DNA of 15,815 bases from CAIOZW01 sp049317725 (GCA_049317725.1 JBMOHS010000094.1:1-15815); one strand, 5' to 3'; positions 8,137-15,792 are shown, numbered from the stretch's first letter. The notes: generated by a model from the letters alone, not told the origin. A program made the numbers and translations.

Positions 8137-8652
8137 TTGACATATCGGGAAGGAAACAAGGTGATCTATCCTCGACTTGGCATCTGCCGGGTCGCTGGCA
8201 TCGTCGAACAGACGGCAGGGGGAATGGTGGTCAAATGTTACTCCCTCAAACCGCTCGACTCACTGGACAGTACGACCATTCTGGTTCCCGTAGCCAAAGC
8301 GGTCGATGTCGGGGTCAGGAAACTGATCGATAAAGCGGACATCCCTGAGTTGATTGGCTTTCTTGGCCAGGATATCGAAGTCGCCTCCGATCATCGCAAG
8401 CGCAATGCCCGGAATGCCGAACGCATGGCGACGGGAGAGATCTACGATCTGGCAGATTCGCTCAAAACGATGTCCAAACTCAGCCGGTCCAAGTCGCTCT
8501 CCCCCGAAGAGCAGCAGACGATGGGGCGGGCACGAGATCTGATCATCAAGGAGATCGCCTTTGTCACCCGGCAAACGATCGAGCAAGTCGAAGAGATGAT
8601 CGATCAGGCGCTGGCCGGAAAGAAGACGCGCAGCCGCGAGATCGCTGCTTGA
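8137..8652 (+). CDS. CarD-family transcriptional regulator
   Basis: Cytosolic RNA-polymerase-binding regulator that stabilises open promoter complexes in characterised CarD proteins. The 171-residue product starts LTYREGNKVIYPRLGICRVA, the classic beginning of the CarD/TRCF RNAP-interacting domain (about residues 2-60, including TTILVPVAKA), followed by a helical DNA-binding half rich in basic residues (DHRKRNARNAERM, LSRSKSLSPEE). TTG 8137 is chosen because AGGAG (8125-8129) sits 7 bases upstream and because the family starts here; the frame extends upstream to 8032, but the extra 35 residues are arginine-rich and unlike the family. It appears monocistronic, with a long leader. Which promoters it affects cannot be seen. 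Confidence 0.92.
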   Translation: MTYREGNKVIYPRLGICRVAGIVEQTAGGMVVKCYSLKPLDSLDSTTILVPVAKAVDVGVRKLIDKADIPELIGFLGQDIEVASDHRKRNARNAERMATGEIYDLADSLKTMSKLSRSKSLSPEEQQTMGRARDLIIKEIAFVTRQTIEQVEEMIDQALAGKKTRSREIAA

Positions 8653-8675
8653 TGGGAACCGGAGGGGGCCCCACT

Positions 8676-8708
8676 ACCCCTCCCACCCCTCCACTCCTCC
8701 ACCCCTCC
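8676..8708 (-). repeat. degenerate inverted copy of the 8-bp G-rich repeat
   Basis: Four units of acccctcc (one with a C-to-T change towards actcctcc, one followed by an extra C) are the reverse complement of the TGGAGGGG array at 225-263. G runs lie on the minus strand here. It starts 24 bases after the carD stop. The remainder of the 356-base gap to the next gene holds a promoter candidate at 8886-8914 and otherwise no gene I can support. Confidence 0.75.
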
Positions 8709-8885
8709 CAACCCTTTCCAGCTTTCCTTTGAAACAGAGCGGCTTTGGATCTTGGCGCAGGGCCGCGCTGTCAAGAAGCCGTCCCCGCGTAACTACAACC
8801 ACAGTAGCCATTGGGACAGGCCTTGTGGCTGCTCTGGTTCCGCTTGGTGATGCGTCCTGCTTCGCTCAATCCGACAGACGAACCC

Positions 8886-8914
8886 TTTACTGCCTCAGAG
8901 CTGGAGTGGATAAT
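8886..8914 (+). promoter_or_regulatory. candidate promoter for the FAD oxidoreductase unit
   Basis: TTTACT (8886-8891) and GATAAT (8909-8914) are 17 bases apart, matching consensus at 4 of 6 and 5 of 6. Initiation near 8921 would leave about 90 nt of leader. A short hairpin, AGGCC (8915-8919) with GGCCT (8930-8934), overlaps the expected start point. Confidence 0.45.
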
Positions 8915-9008
8915 AGGCCATCTTTTTAGGGCCTGAGACAATGGAAAGACCAGCGCCTGCTGACTGGATCGAGATAAGGGAGGCGCGGCTGAAGGGAGAG
9001 TCGTCATA

Positions 9009-10601
9009 ATGGATGTTCTGATCATCGGAGGGGGCCACAATGGCCTCGTGACTGCCGGGTATCTCGCCCGTCGCGGATTGAAGGTGACGGTGCTGGAGCG
9101 GCGGTCGCTGGTCGGGGGGGCCTGCGTGACGGAGGAGATCTGGCCGGGCTATCGGGTCTCGACCCTCTCCTACCTTTGCAGCCTGCTGCAGCCACAGATC
9201 ATCCGCGACCTCGAGCTGCCGAGGTATGGGTACCACATCTATCCGAAAGATCCGTCCTTCTTCACTGCTTTTCCCGACGGGCGCCACATCTTCTTTTACC
9301 AAGAGATGCAGAAGACGGTCGAGCAGCTCGCGAAGTTCTCGCCACGCGATGCCGCTTACTACCCCCAGTATGAAGAGGAGCTGGCGCGTCTCGCCGAGTG
9401 GGTCGAGAAGCTGCTGATGGAGACGCCGCCGAACATCGTCAGGCGCCGCTTCGAGGATCTGCTCGCCCTCGGCAAGTTCGGGCTGCAGGGGTTGAAGCTG
9501 GGCGATGAGGGGCTGGTGCGGATGGTCAAGGTCATGACGCAGAGCGTGCGTGACTTTCTCGATGAGCGATTCGAGTCACCGGAGATCAAGACGACCCTCG
9601 CCACCGATGGGGTGATTGGGACCAATGGCGGGCCAGCGACGCCCGGAACGGCCTACATTCTGCTCCACCACGTCATGGGGGGAGCGGCGGGGGCGCGCGG
9701 CCTGTGGGGCTTCATTCGCGGGGGGATGGGAGCGATCAGCGAGGCACTGGCGGCCTCGGCGCGAGCGCATGGCGCAACGATCCGGACCGACGCGGTGGTC
9801 GAGCGGATCCTGGTCCGGGATGGTCGAGCGGTCGGCGTCGTGCTGCAGAATGGCGAGGAGATCAAGGCGCGGATCGTCGTCTCGAACGCGGACCCGCGTC
9901 GCACCTTCCTCGGCTTGGTCGAGGAGCGCCACCTGCCCAGTGACTTTCTCCATTCGATCCGCAATTTTCGCAGTGAGGGCTGCTCGGTCAAGATCAATCT
10001 CGCGCTCGAGGCACTGCCCAACTTCACGGCCTACCCCAACAGGTCAGATCACGAGATCAACCTGCCGCACCGGACGACCATGCACATCTGTCCGAGCATG
10101 GACTACATCGACCGCGCCTGGGAGGACGCCAAGCAGGGTCGCCCCTCGCGCGATCCGATGCTCGAGTGCACGATTCCGACCGCCTATGACGACACGATCG
10201 CGCCGCCCGGCAAGCACATCATGTGCATCTTTGCCCAGTATGCCCCCTACTCGCTCCGCGACGCGGTCTGGGATCAGGCGCTCAAGGATCGGTTTGCTGA
10301 CCGGTGCATCGATGCCCTGGCCGATTATGCGCCCAACATTCGCGACATCATCCTGCATCGTCAAGTCATCTCGCCGCTCGACCTCGAGACGGAGTACGGC
10401 TTGACGGGTGGCAACATCTTCCACGGCGAGATGGACCTCGACCAGTTCTTCTTCATGCGGCCGGTGGCAGGATGGGCGAAGTATCGGACTCCGATCGAGA
10501 GCCTCTACCTCTGCGGCTCGGGAACTCATCCGGGCGGTGGGGTCATGGGGGCGCCGGGTTATAATGCCGCGCGTGAGATCCTTCGTGACCTCAAGCGGTG
10601 A
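9009..10601 (+). CDS. FAD-dependent oxidoreductase, PYROXD2/phytoene-desaturase type
   Basis: Flavin amine-oxidase-fold protein of 530 residues. The N-terminal dinucleotide-binding motif is VLIIGGGHNGLVTAGYLARR (3-22), followed by the acidic VLERRSLVGGAC (28-39) that holds the FAD ribose and the CrtI-like GG. The C-terminal FAD block is LCGSGTHPGGGVMGAPGYNA, near 501-520, a signature of the carotenoid-desaturase relatives. The central part (FIRGGMGAISEALAASARAHG) matches the substrate-linked FAD region. No phytoene synthase or other carotenoid gene is adjacent, so a PYROXD2-like oxidoreductase of unknown substrate is more likely than a true phytoene desaturase. GGGAGAG ends 8 bases before ATG 9009. 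The serine hydrolase gene follows after 55 bases. Confidence 0.9.
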   Translation: MDVLIIGGGHNGLVTAGYLARRGLKVTVLERRSLVGGACVTEEIWPGYRVSTLSYLCSLLQPQIIRDLELPRYGYHIYPKDPSFFTAFPDGRHIFFYQEMQKTVEQLAKFSPRDAAYYPQYEEELARLAEWVEKLLMETPPNIVRRRFEDLLALGKFGLQGLKLGDEGLVRMVKVMTQSVRDFLDERFESPEIKTTLATDGVIGTNGGPATPGTAYILLHHVMGGAAGARGLWGFIRGGMGAISEALAASARAHGATIRTDAVVERILVRDGRAVGVVLQNGEEIKARIVVSNADPRRTFLGLVEERHLPSDFLHSIRNFRSEGCSVKINLALEALPNFTAYPNRSDHEINLPHRTTMHICPSMDYIDRAWEDAKQGRPSRDPMLECTIPTAYDDTIAPPGKHIMCIFAQYAPYSLRDAVWDQALKDRFADRCIDALADYAPNIRDIILHRQVISPLDLETEYGLTGGNIFHGEMDLDQFFFMRPVAGWAKYRTPIESLYLCGSGTHPGGGVMGAPGYNAAREILRDLKR

Positions 10602-10656
10602 GGGGCTCCCCCTCGGCCTGAACGCAGGTTGACGACACGCTCTGGAGGCGAAGACG

Positions 10657-11754
10657 GTGATGAGCACTCTCAACAAATCTGTGCGACTGGTACTGTTGTT
10701 CTTGACGTGTCTGGTGATGGGGCTGACCGCGGCTGGACAGACGCCGGTCACCGCGATTGAGCAGTATCTCTCCGAACTGGCTAAGCAGGATCAGTTCAGC
10801 GGCGCGATCCTCGTTGCCCAGGATGGCAAGGTGGTCTTGGCCCGTGGTTACGGCAAGGCCAACGAGGAGGTCGAGGTTCCCAACACGCCAGCGGTGAGGT
10901 TTCGTCTTGGCTCGATCACCAAGCAGTTCACTGCGGCGGCGATCCTCAAGCTTGAGGAGCAGGGAAAGCTGCTGGTCACGGACCCGATCTGCCAATACCT
11001 CCGCGATTGTCCACCGACGTGGAACGGGATCACGATCCACCATCTCCTCAGCCACACCGGCGGCATTCGCAATTTCACGGCGCTGCCAACCTATCTCCCG
11101 GCCATGCATGCTCCGGTGACTAACGATCAGATGATCGCCCGTTTCCGGGACCTGCCCCTCGACTTTGCGCCCGGTTCGAAGTGGAGTTACAGCAACTCGG
11201 GGTACTTTCTGCTGGGCGTCATCATCGAACTGGCGAGCGGCGAGAGTTATGAGTCCTACCTCAAACGCCACTTCTTCGATCCCCTCGGCATGCCCGGAAG
11301 CGGCTACGATCGCCACCAGCCGATTCTGCGCCATCGCGCCACGGGCTACTCCTTCTTCAACGGCGCGCGGGTCAATTCGCCCTACCTCGACATGAGCCAG
11401 CCCGCTGCCGCCGGTGCGCTCTACTCGACGGTCGAGGACCTCTATCGCTGGAACGAGGCGCTCTTCGGGGGACAGGCCTTGTCGCCCAAGTCTTTTCAGG
11501 CGATGACGACACCCGTCCTCAATGGGTACGGTTACGGAGTGGGTATTGCCGAAATCCTCCAGCGTCGCACCGTCAGCCACGGTGGCGGCATCAATGGATT
11601 CAGCACCTTTCTGATCCGCTACCTCGCGGAGAAGGTGACGATCGTCGTCCTGCGCAATCGCGACTATGGGATGCCCGCGCCGAACAAGATCGCCGAGACG
11701 ATTGCGACGCTTCTCTTCGGGGAGAAGTCGGCACCGGCATCGTCGGTCAAATAG
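10657..11754 (+). CDS. secreted serine hydrolase, beta-lactamase class C / S12 family
   Basis: A 365-residue protein with a signal peptide (hydrophobic 9-23, likely cleavage near AAG-27) and a penicillin-binding-fold domain. Catalytic motifs are SITK (Ser86, Lys89), YSN (178-180) and HGG (308-310) in place of KTG; the supporting stretch HHLLSHTGGIRNF is typical of the AmpC/EstB/DD-peptidase group. Activity could be esterase, peptidase or beta-lactamase; sequence alone does not discriminate. GTG 10657 lies 8 bases after GGAGG (10644-10648) and ATG 10660 lies 11 bases after it, so either may be used; they differ by one residue. Probable export to the periplasm. The preceding oxidoreductase ends 55 bases upstream, consistent with one transcript, although the functions are not obviously linked. 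Confidence 0.92.
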   Translation: MMSTLNKSVRLVLLFLTCLVMGLTAAGQTPVTAIEQYLSELAKQDQFSGAILVAQDGKVVLARGYGKANEEVEVPNTPAVRFRLGSITKQFTAAAILKLEEQGKLLVTDPICQYLRDCPPTWNGITIHHLLSHTGGIRNFTALPTYLPAMHAPVTNDQMIARFRDLPLDFAPGSKWSYSNSGYFLLGVIIELASGESYESYLKRHFFDPLGMPGSGYDRHQPILRHRATGYSFFNGARVNSPYLDMSQPAAAGALYSTVEDLYRWNEALFGGQALSPKSFQAMTTPVLNGYGYGVGIAEILQRRTVSHGGGINGFSTFLIRYLAEKVTIVVLRNRDYGMPAPNKIAETIATLLFGEKSAPASSVK

Positions 11755-11869
11755 GGACGGCCTTGGTTGACCTGGGACTGATGGCCAGCGACCGCTTGAT
11801 TGTGGGACTGAATGTTGAGGCTGGCCATGGATCCCTCGCTTCGGGGCAGTTCTGTGCTTACCATCGGAA

Positions 11870-12175
11870 ATGAGAACTCCTTCCATGCCAAAGATGAAAA
11901 CTGAAAGCAACACTTTACTTGGAAGAATGCGGCGACGGTTTGCCCGATTTGGAATCATTCTTCTGAGCGTGTCTATTGGTGTTGTCGTCTTTGTTCTGCT
12001 CGAGCTGGTTCCCGGTTTCCGTAATACCCTACTTCGAGACTACGGCATTGTCTCAGCAGTGGCTGCCATGTACGCGGCCTACCAGCTGTTCGACCGATTG
12101 AATCTCATCCCTGATGATCCGGACAAGATCGTCACCCTATCCCTGTCTGAGCCACCCAAAGATTCCCAGAAGTGA
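11870..12175 (+). CDS. small two-helix membrane protein, family unknown
   Basis: A 101-residue frame with a basic N-terminus (LLGRMRRRFARFG), one clear membrane helix at about 27-47 (GIILLSVSIGVVVFVLLELV) and a second, less hydrophobic one near 58-73 (YGIVSAVAAMYAAYQLF), ending in an acidic, polar tail (DDPDK, SEPPKDSQK). The positive-inside rule would put the N-terminus in the cytoplasm. Starts at 11870, 11885 or 11894 are all possible and none has a strong ribosome site. I do not recognise the family. The 115-base gap before it has an 8-bp inverted repeat, ATGGCCAG (11781-11788) with CTGGCCAT (11821-11828). Membrane character and clean codon structure favour a real gene. Confidence 0.6.
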   Translation: MRTPSMPKMKTESNTLLGRMRRRFARFGIILLSVSIGVVVFVLLELVPGFRNTLLRDYGIVSAVAAMYAAYQLFDRLNLIPDDPDKIVTLSLSEPPKDSQK

Positions 12176-12495
12176 AGCCGGGAGGACCTCCCTGATCAGA
12201 GTTCGTCAGGTCATAAAGCCCTCAGCTGAGATCACCGACGACAGCCCGCCGTGGATCTGGGCTCGGGCAATGCTCAGCGACGTCTTGCCATACTGGAGGT
12301 TGACTGGGACAGCAGACCAATTCGACCGGCTTGGTATTGCCGGGGGTCCTGCAATTGGACTATCTTACCGATCATTGTTCTTGTGGTTGAGCCATCGAGC
12401 AGTCGTCCTGCTCCGGATTCGGTCATTGATGGCCGGGTAAAAGTCGGAGAGGGGGAGATCATCCATCATCTGTCAAAGGAAAGAGGAACGTGAAT
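12176..12495. other. 320-base intergenic stretch without a convincing gene
   Basis: Frames open here (for example 12251-12493 on the plus strand) lack ribosome sites and family features. A weak promoter-like pair, TTGCCG and TATCTT with 18 bases between, lies near 12336-12365 and could serve the downstream TIM-barrel gene. A perfect 10-bp palindrome, CTCAGCTGAG, lies near 12221-12230. Nothing else stands out. Confidence 0.5.
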
Positions 12496-13407
12496 ATGAC
12501 CGATCGTCGTCAATTTCTGAAGCAGTCGGGACTGGTTGCGGCAGGGCTCTCCCTCGCCGGGGCCGACTCGATCATTGCCGCGCCGAAGGCACCCTTCGAG
12601 ATCTCGCTCGCCGAGTGGTCGCTCCACAAGGCACTCTTCAAGAAGGAGGTCGACAACCTCAACTTTGCCAAGATCGCCCGCGAGGAGTTCGGCATCGGTG
12701 CGATCGAGTTCGTCAACCAGTTCTTCAAGGATAAGGCCAAGGACAGCGCCTACCTCAAGGATCTCAATCAGCGGGCGAAGGACCACGGCGTGATTCACCA
12801 CCTGATCATGATCGACGGGGAAGGGGCACTCGGGGATCCGGACGCAGCGAAGCGGACGACCGCGGTCGAGAACCACTACCGCTGGGTCGACGCCGCGAAG
12901 TTCCTTGGCTGCAAGATGATCCGCGTCAACGCGCAGAGTCGCGGGACGTGGGACGAGCAGTTGAAGCTGGCGGCCGACGGATTGCGCCGGCTCTCTGAGT
13001 ACGGGGCGACGGCGAAGATCGCCATCGTCGTCGAGAATCACGGTGGCCTCTCCTCCAATGGCAAGTGGCTGAGCGGCGTCATGAAGCAGGTCGATCACCC
13101 CAACTGTGGCACCCTTCCTGACTTCGGCAACTTCCGCGTCTCCAAGGACGAGGAGTATGACCGCTATCTGGGTGTTACTGAACTGATGCCTTTCGCCAAG
13201 GCAGTCAGTGCCAAGTCGCACGACTTCGACGAGGCCGGCAACGAGACCCATACCGACTACCTCAAGATGATGAAGATCGTTGCCGCCGCTGGCTACCAGG
13301 GTTGGGTCGGCATCGAGTACGAGGGAAGCAAACTGAGCGAGATGGACGGCATCCGCGCGACCAAGAAGCTCCTCGAGAAGGTTCGTACCCAGATGATGGC
13401 GAAGTAA
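12496..13407 (+). CDS. Tat-exported xylose-isomerase-like TIM-barrel protein
   Basis: A 303-residue sugar phosphate isomerase/epimerase-family protein (AP_endonuc_2 fold). The N-terminus MTDRRQFLKQSGLVAAGLSL is a twin-arginine signal, with cleavage likely near IIA-28, so the folded, probably metal-loaded enzyme goes to the periplasm. Expected metal ligands are visible: Glu180 (VVENHGG), Asp209 (LPDFGNF), His242 (SHDFDE) and Glu274 (GIEYEG), with Glu71 (AIEFVN) on an earlier strand. The substrate is unknown; this family covers inosose, hydroxypyruvate and sugar epimerases. ATG 12496 is favoured because AGAGGA (12482-12487) is 8 bases upstream; the GTG at 12490 would sit only two bases from that site. 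No sugar dehydrogenase partner is next to it. Confidence 0.9.
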   Translation: MTDRRQFLKQSGLVAAGLSLAGADSIIAAPKAPFEISLAEWSLHKALFKKEVDNLNFAKIAREEFGIGAIEFVNQFFKDKAKDSAYLKDLNQRAKDHGVIHHLIMIDGEGALGDPDAAKRTTAVENHYRWVDAAKFLGCKMIRVNAQSRGTWDEQLKLAADGLRRLSEYGATAKIAIVVENHGGLSSNGKWLSGVMKQVDHPNCGTLPDFGNFRVSKDEEYDRYLGVTELMPFAKAVSAKSHDFDEAGNETHTDYLKMMKIVAAAGYQGWVGIEYEGSKLSEMDGIRATKKLLEKVRTQMMAK

Positions 13408-13410
13408 CCG

Positions 13411-13511
13411 TCCACCGACGAGCCGGAACACGCACCGTGAGGTGGCAGTCGCCAAGCATCGGCGTAAACCTGCGACACTTCCTCACCGTGCGTGTTCCGA
13501 TCGGCGGTGGA
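13411..13511 (+). other. 101-base near-palindrome (long hairpin) after the TIM-barrel gene
   Basis: It starts four bases after the stop codon. TCCACCG (13411-13417) pairs with CGGTGGA (13505-13511); CGA (13419-13421) with TCG (13501-13503); 18 of 19 positions of 13424-13442 pair with 13481-13499; and GTCGC (13448-13452) pairs with GCGAC (13472-13476). The loop is 19 nt. About 35 pairs form in all. No T run follows, so it is not a canonical terminator. It could be a palindromic mobile repeat, a stabilising 3-prime RNA hairpin or a small structured RNA. Confidence 0.75.
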
Positions 13512-13529
13512 AGCCACTACGCTCTGTCC

Positions 13530-13562
13530 CCTTCCCAACGGAGCTGGTTGCTCCAAGGAAGG
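13530..13562 (+). other. two-step hairpin downstream of the long palindrome
   Basis: CCTTCC (13530-13535) pairs with GGAAGG (13557-13562), enclosing an inner GGAGC (13540-13544) with GCTCC (13550-13554) around a 5-base loop. All 11 pairs are Watson-Crick, with a small internal loop. It lies 18 bases after the long palindrome, and together they may be one folded transcript. No T tract follows. Confidence 0.5.
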
Positions 13563-13596
13563 TGAGACGCACCGGAATGAAGAAATGTTCGTCAAT

Positions 13597-13617
13597 GGCC
13601 GGCTGACGGGGCCGGCC
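13597..13617 (+). terminator. GC-rich hairpin with a C/T tail, terminator-like
   Basis: GGCCGGC (13597-13603) pairs perfectly with GCCGGCC (13611-13617) with a 7-base loop, and a pyrimidine run (ttccccctcctcccc) follows on the plus strand. The tail is C-rich rather than T-rich. It is 190 bases past the TIM-barrel stop and could end that transcript. Between it and the remnant at 13863 I see no supported gene. Confidence 0.4.
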
Positions 13618-13862
13618 TTCCCCCTCCTCCCCACTTTCCGGAACTGAGATCCCGGCCTTTTCCCGCAGAGTTGCGACACACCTTGATCCTGGCGCGCCCG
13701 GCTCCGCTGGTTCCTGAAAGCTGCTTCGAACTCACATTGCTCTGCCACACTCCGACTGTGACTGGCTAATTCACTGGACGTATGACCGGGATGGTCAGAC
13801 GCGCACGATTGGTCGTCGAGAGTACCGGCAGGTGGGAGACTCCCCGCAGACCGGTCGAGGAT

Positions 13863-14267
13863 TCAATGATGATCGATCCACCGGGGCTCGGTTTGGCTCG
13901 CGGATTGGGGCGTGACCGTCCCGCTGGCGACCGCGCCAACCAGACAGGAGCCGATCGTGCTCGTGCAGTATGCGGCACGCAGCCCCACGGGAAGAGTCGC
14001 GACAAAGTTGGTGGTGATGCCGTTGGCTGTGTTGTTGGTCAAGGCTTGGGTCACGGTCACCGTGTTGCCTTGCCAACCGTCTCACCCTGGGCAGGTGTCA
14101 GGGAGGCGCTCCCCCCCGTGACAGGCCCCACGCCACCTGGGGGCGTCACCGTCACTTGGAGAGAAGCATCTGTGACGGCCCCGCAGTTGTCCGTTGCGCG
14201 AATAAAGAGGGTGTGTGTTTCCACCGGTGCCGCGCTGGAGAGGGTTACCGTCCCATTCGTTTGGGCC
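13863..14267 (-). pseudogene. frame-broken remnant of a DUF11-like surface repeat protein
   Basis: Directly after the HlyD-type stop on the minus strand, one frame reads TNGTVTLSSAAPVETHTLF, then IRATDNCGAVTDASLQVTVT and GSASLTPAQGETVGK before a stop at 14057. A second frame, meeting the first near 14060-14085, continues GWQGNTVTVTQALTNNTANG and ITTNFVATLPVGLRA to a stop at 13863. Threonine/valine-rich strands, NCG and LPVGL resemble DUF11/HYR-type modules of secreted proteins, common in Acidobacteriota; this is by eye. The second frame is closed upstream by a stop, so the two parts can only join through a one-base shift. The first frame has no start of its own: upstream it runs into the HlyD gene in another frame. 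I infer a decayed C-terminal fragment. Confidence 0.45.
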
Positions 14268-15485
14268 TCAGGGCTGGATGGGAGCGACGAGCCTGCCCGG
14301 GGAGAGATCGTTGCGGGGATGGAGGAGGACACGCTCACCGGGTTGGAGGCCGGCTCGGACGATGGCGTAGCGTTCTCCGCGATCGCCGAGGGTGAGACGC
14401 CGCTCTGCCAGGGTCGAGTCATTAGTGACGACATAGCAGGCCCAGTCCTCCTGCCGCCGGAAGAGGGCGCTCAAGGGGATGAGGAGGGCGCGGGGAGTCT
14501 CGCGGAGGACGATCCGGGCCTCGATGCGGTAGGCGTCCCCGAGACGGGCGGCGCGAGTGCGCTCCTCCGGGAGGAGATCGGCGATGACATTAACGCGTTG
14601 CTCCTCGATGCCAAGCGCGGAGACTCGGGTGAAGGCGGCGGGTTCGAGAAGGCGGACAGTTGCGTCGAGGGGCTGGTCGCCGCCCCAGCGATCGATGATC
14701 ACCCGGGCACCAGGATTGACCTGCACCGCATCGGTCGAGAGGACCTCGACGACCAGTTCGAGGTAGGCCGGATCGCTGATCTCAAGGAGGGGCGTGCCAG
14801 CCGGGAGGACGCGCTGGCTCACCTGGTGCAGCGTCAGGACGCGCCCGGCGATCGGCGCACGGAGCGGCAGGCTCGCCTCTTTGCCCAGGCCAAGACGGCC
14901 CATCATCGGAAGCAGGGCAGCCCGGGCGACATCGACCTCGGCGGCAGCGGCGAGCGCGCGGGCACGGGCGGCGGTCAAGTTCTGGGTGGCGACGGTCTCG
15001 CGGTCGCGCCATTCATCGAGGGCTTGGCGCGGGAGATCCCCGGAGGCGACGAGCCCTGCGGTCCGTTGCCGCTCCCGTGTGGCCAGGGCCAGCGCACTCT
15101 CCTCCTGCTCGATCCGGGTGGTCGCTTCCCGCGAGGCGGCCTCGGCGGCCCGCAGGCGTGCCGCTGCCGCGCCCTCTTGGCGCGGATCGAGGGGATCGAG
15201 GGGCAGGGGGGAGATCTGCCCGATCACTTGGCCAGCGGCAACCCAATCCCCCTCGCGGACACGGAGACGGCCAAGGAGCCCGCTGACTGGCGTCGCGACG
15301 ACGTAGCGGTCCCGGACCCGGGTACGACCTTCGGCAGCGATCGTCACCGCGAGGGGTCCCTCGGCGACGGACGCTATCTCGACCGGGATCGGCTTTGGTC
15401 GCAGCGCCAAGACTGCCCAACCAATCAGCGCCGCCGCCACCGCCACCCAGGCGACCCGTCGCACGATCCGTCCTCGATCCACCAT
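14268..15485 (-). CDS. HlyD/RND-type membrane fusion protein (efflux adaptor)
   Basis: Periplasmic adaptor subunit of 405 residues anchored by one N-terminal helix (about 9-28, RRVAWVAVAAALIGWAVLAL). The first lipoyl-like half-motif is VATPVSGLLGRLRVREGDWV (63-82); a long alanine/arginine/glutamate-rich coiled-coil hairpin spans about 103-195; the second lipoyl half is LPLRAPIAGRVLTLHQVSQR (206-225); then beta-barrel (LELVVEVLSTDAV) and membrane-proximal parts (ALLIPLSALFRR, GLQPGERVLLHP). The order is that of HlyD_D23/MacA-like proteins partnering an ABC or RND pump. ATG 15485 has GAGGAGG about 8 bases upstream; the frame extends to 15656, but that extension looks non-coding. The expected permease is not downstream, where the broken repeat remnant lies, so the partner is upstream, elsewhere or lost. 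Confidence 0.9.
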   Translation of the reverse strand: MVDRGRIVRRVAWVAVAAALIGWAVLALRPKPIPVEIASVAEGPLAVTIAAEGRTRVRDRYVVATPVSGLLGRLRVREGDWVAAGQVIGQISPLPLDPLDPRQEGAAAARLRAAEAASREATTRIEQEESALALATRERQRTAGLVASGDLPRQALDEWRDRETVATQNLTAARARALAAAAEVDVARAALLPMMGRLGLGKEASLPLRAPIAGRVLTLHQVSQRVLPAGTPLLEISDPAYLELVVEVLSTDAVQVNPGARVIIDRWGGDQPLDATVRLLEPAAFTRVSALGIEEQRVNVIADLLPEERTRAARLGDAYRIEARIVLRETPRALLIPLSALFRRQEDWACYVVTNDSTLAERRLTLGDRGERYAIVRAGLQPGERVLLHPRNDLSPGRLVAPIQP

Positions 15486-15699
15486 CCGCTCGCCTCCTCT
15501 CTCATTTTGTATCCCGCTCCACGGGGGTACTCGCGCGTCTTGAGGACCTCGATCAGGTTGAGCTGATGCAGTCGCTCGCCGGATCGCGCATCGCACCCGC
15601 TCGAATGGATCGGGCTGCGCGGACATCTCCATCGGCCACCCGGCAAGGATTGCCAATTATTGACTACTTGCGTGGTAATTGCACGGGGTGAGGGAAGAG

Positions 15700-15736
15700 A
15701 GAGGCTCACGCGAAGGCGCGAAGACGCGAAGAGGGG
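15700..15736 (+). repeat. intergenic repeat, copy 1, 8-bp period (cgcgaag-type)
   Basis: The stretch begins agaggctcac and then steps through cgcgaagg, cgcgaaga, cgcgaaga. It matches the second copy 57 bases further right apart from five substitutions over 37 positions. Short elements of this look are scattered in intergenic DNA of several bacterial phyla; that comparison is from memory. Confidence 0.7.
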
Positions 15737-15756
15737 AGTGGAGAAGGGGTGTAGAA

Positions 15757-15792
15757 AGAGGCTCACACGGAGGCGCGGAGACGCGGAGGGGG
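15757..15792 (+). repeat. intergenic repeat, copy 2, 8-bp period (cgcggag-type)
   Basis: It begins with the same agaggctcac, then cacggagg, cgcggaga, cgcggagg. Relative to copy 1, the same A-to-G change occurs in each of the three 8-base units, so the units within a copy are more alike than between copies, a pattern expected from expansion or correction within an array. Confidence 0.7.

Noticed and set aside
8729..8929. 66-residue frame with a signal-peptide-like stretch before the FAD oxidoreductase
   Set aside because: TTG start with no ribosome site, overlaps a good promoter candidate for the next gene, and no recognisable product.
13411..13511. Integron attC site or retron msr/msd as an explanation of the long hairpin
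   Set aside because: No RYYYAAC/GTTRRRY core boxes at the ends, no integrase and no reverse transcriptase in the window.
13700..13915. Plus-strand frame reading HWTYDRDGQTRTIGRREYRQ, reminiscent of an RHS/YD repeat
   Set aside because: Only one YD-like motif, stops on both sides, no ribosome site, and it overlaps the minus-strand remnant. A single match of this kind is too weak for an RHS call.
13782..15566. 594-residue plus-strand frame over the HlyD-type gene
   Set aside because: Composition is an antisense mirror of the adaptor gene, without ribosome site, signal or domains; the minus-strand product has clear lipoyl and coiled-coil features.
15486..15640. Minus-strand frame ending GERLHQLNLIEVLKTREYPR upstream of the HlyD-type start, possible tail of an upstream gene
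   Set aside because: The frame passes through intergenic repeats upstream and overlaps the adaptor start; no recognisable domain, so no gene is called.
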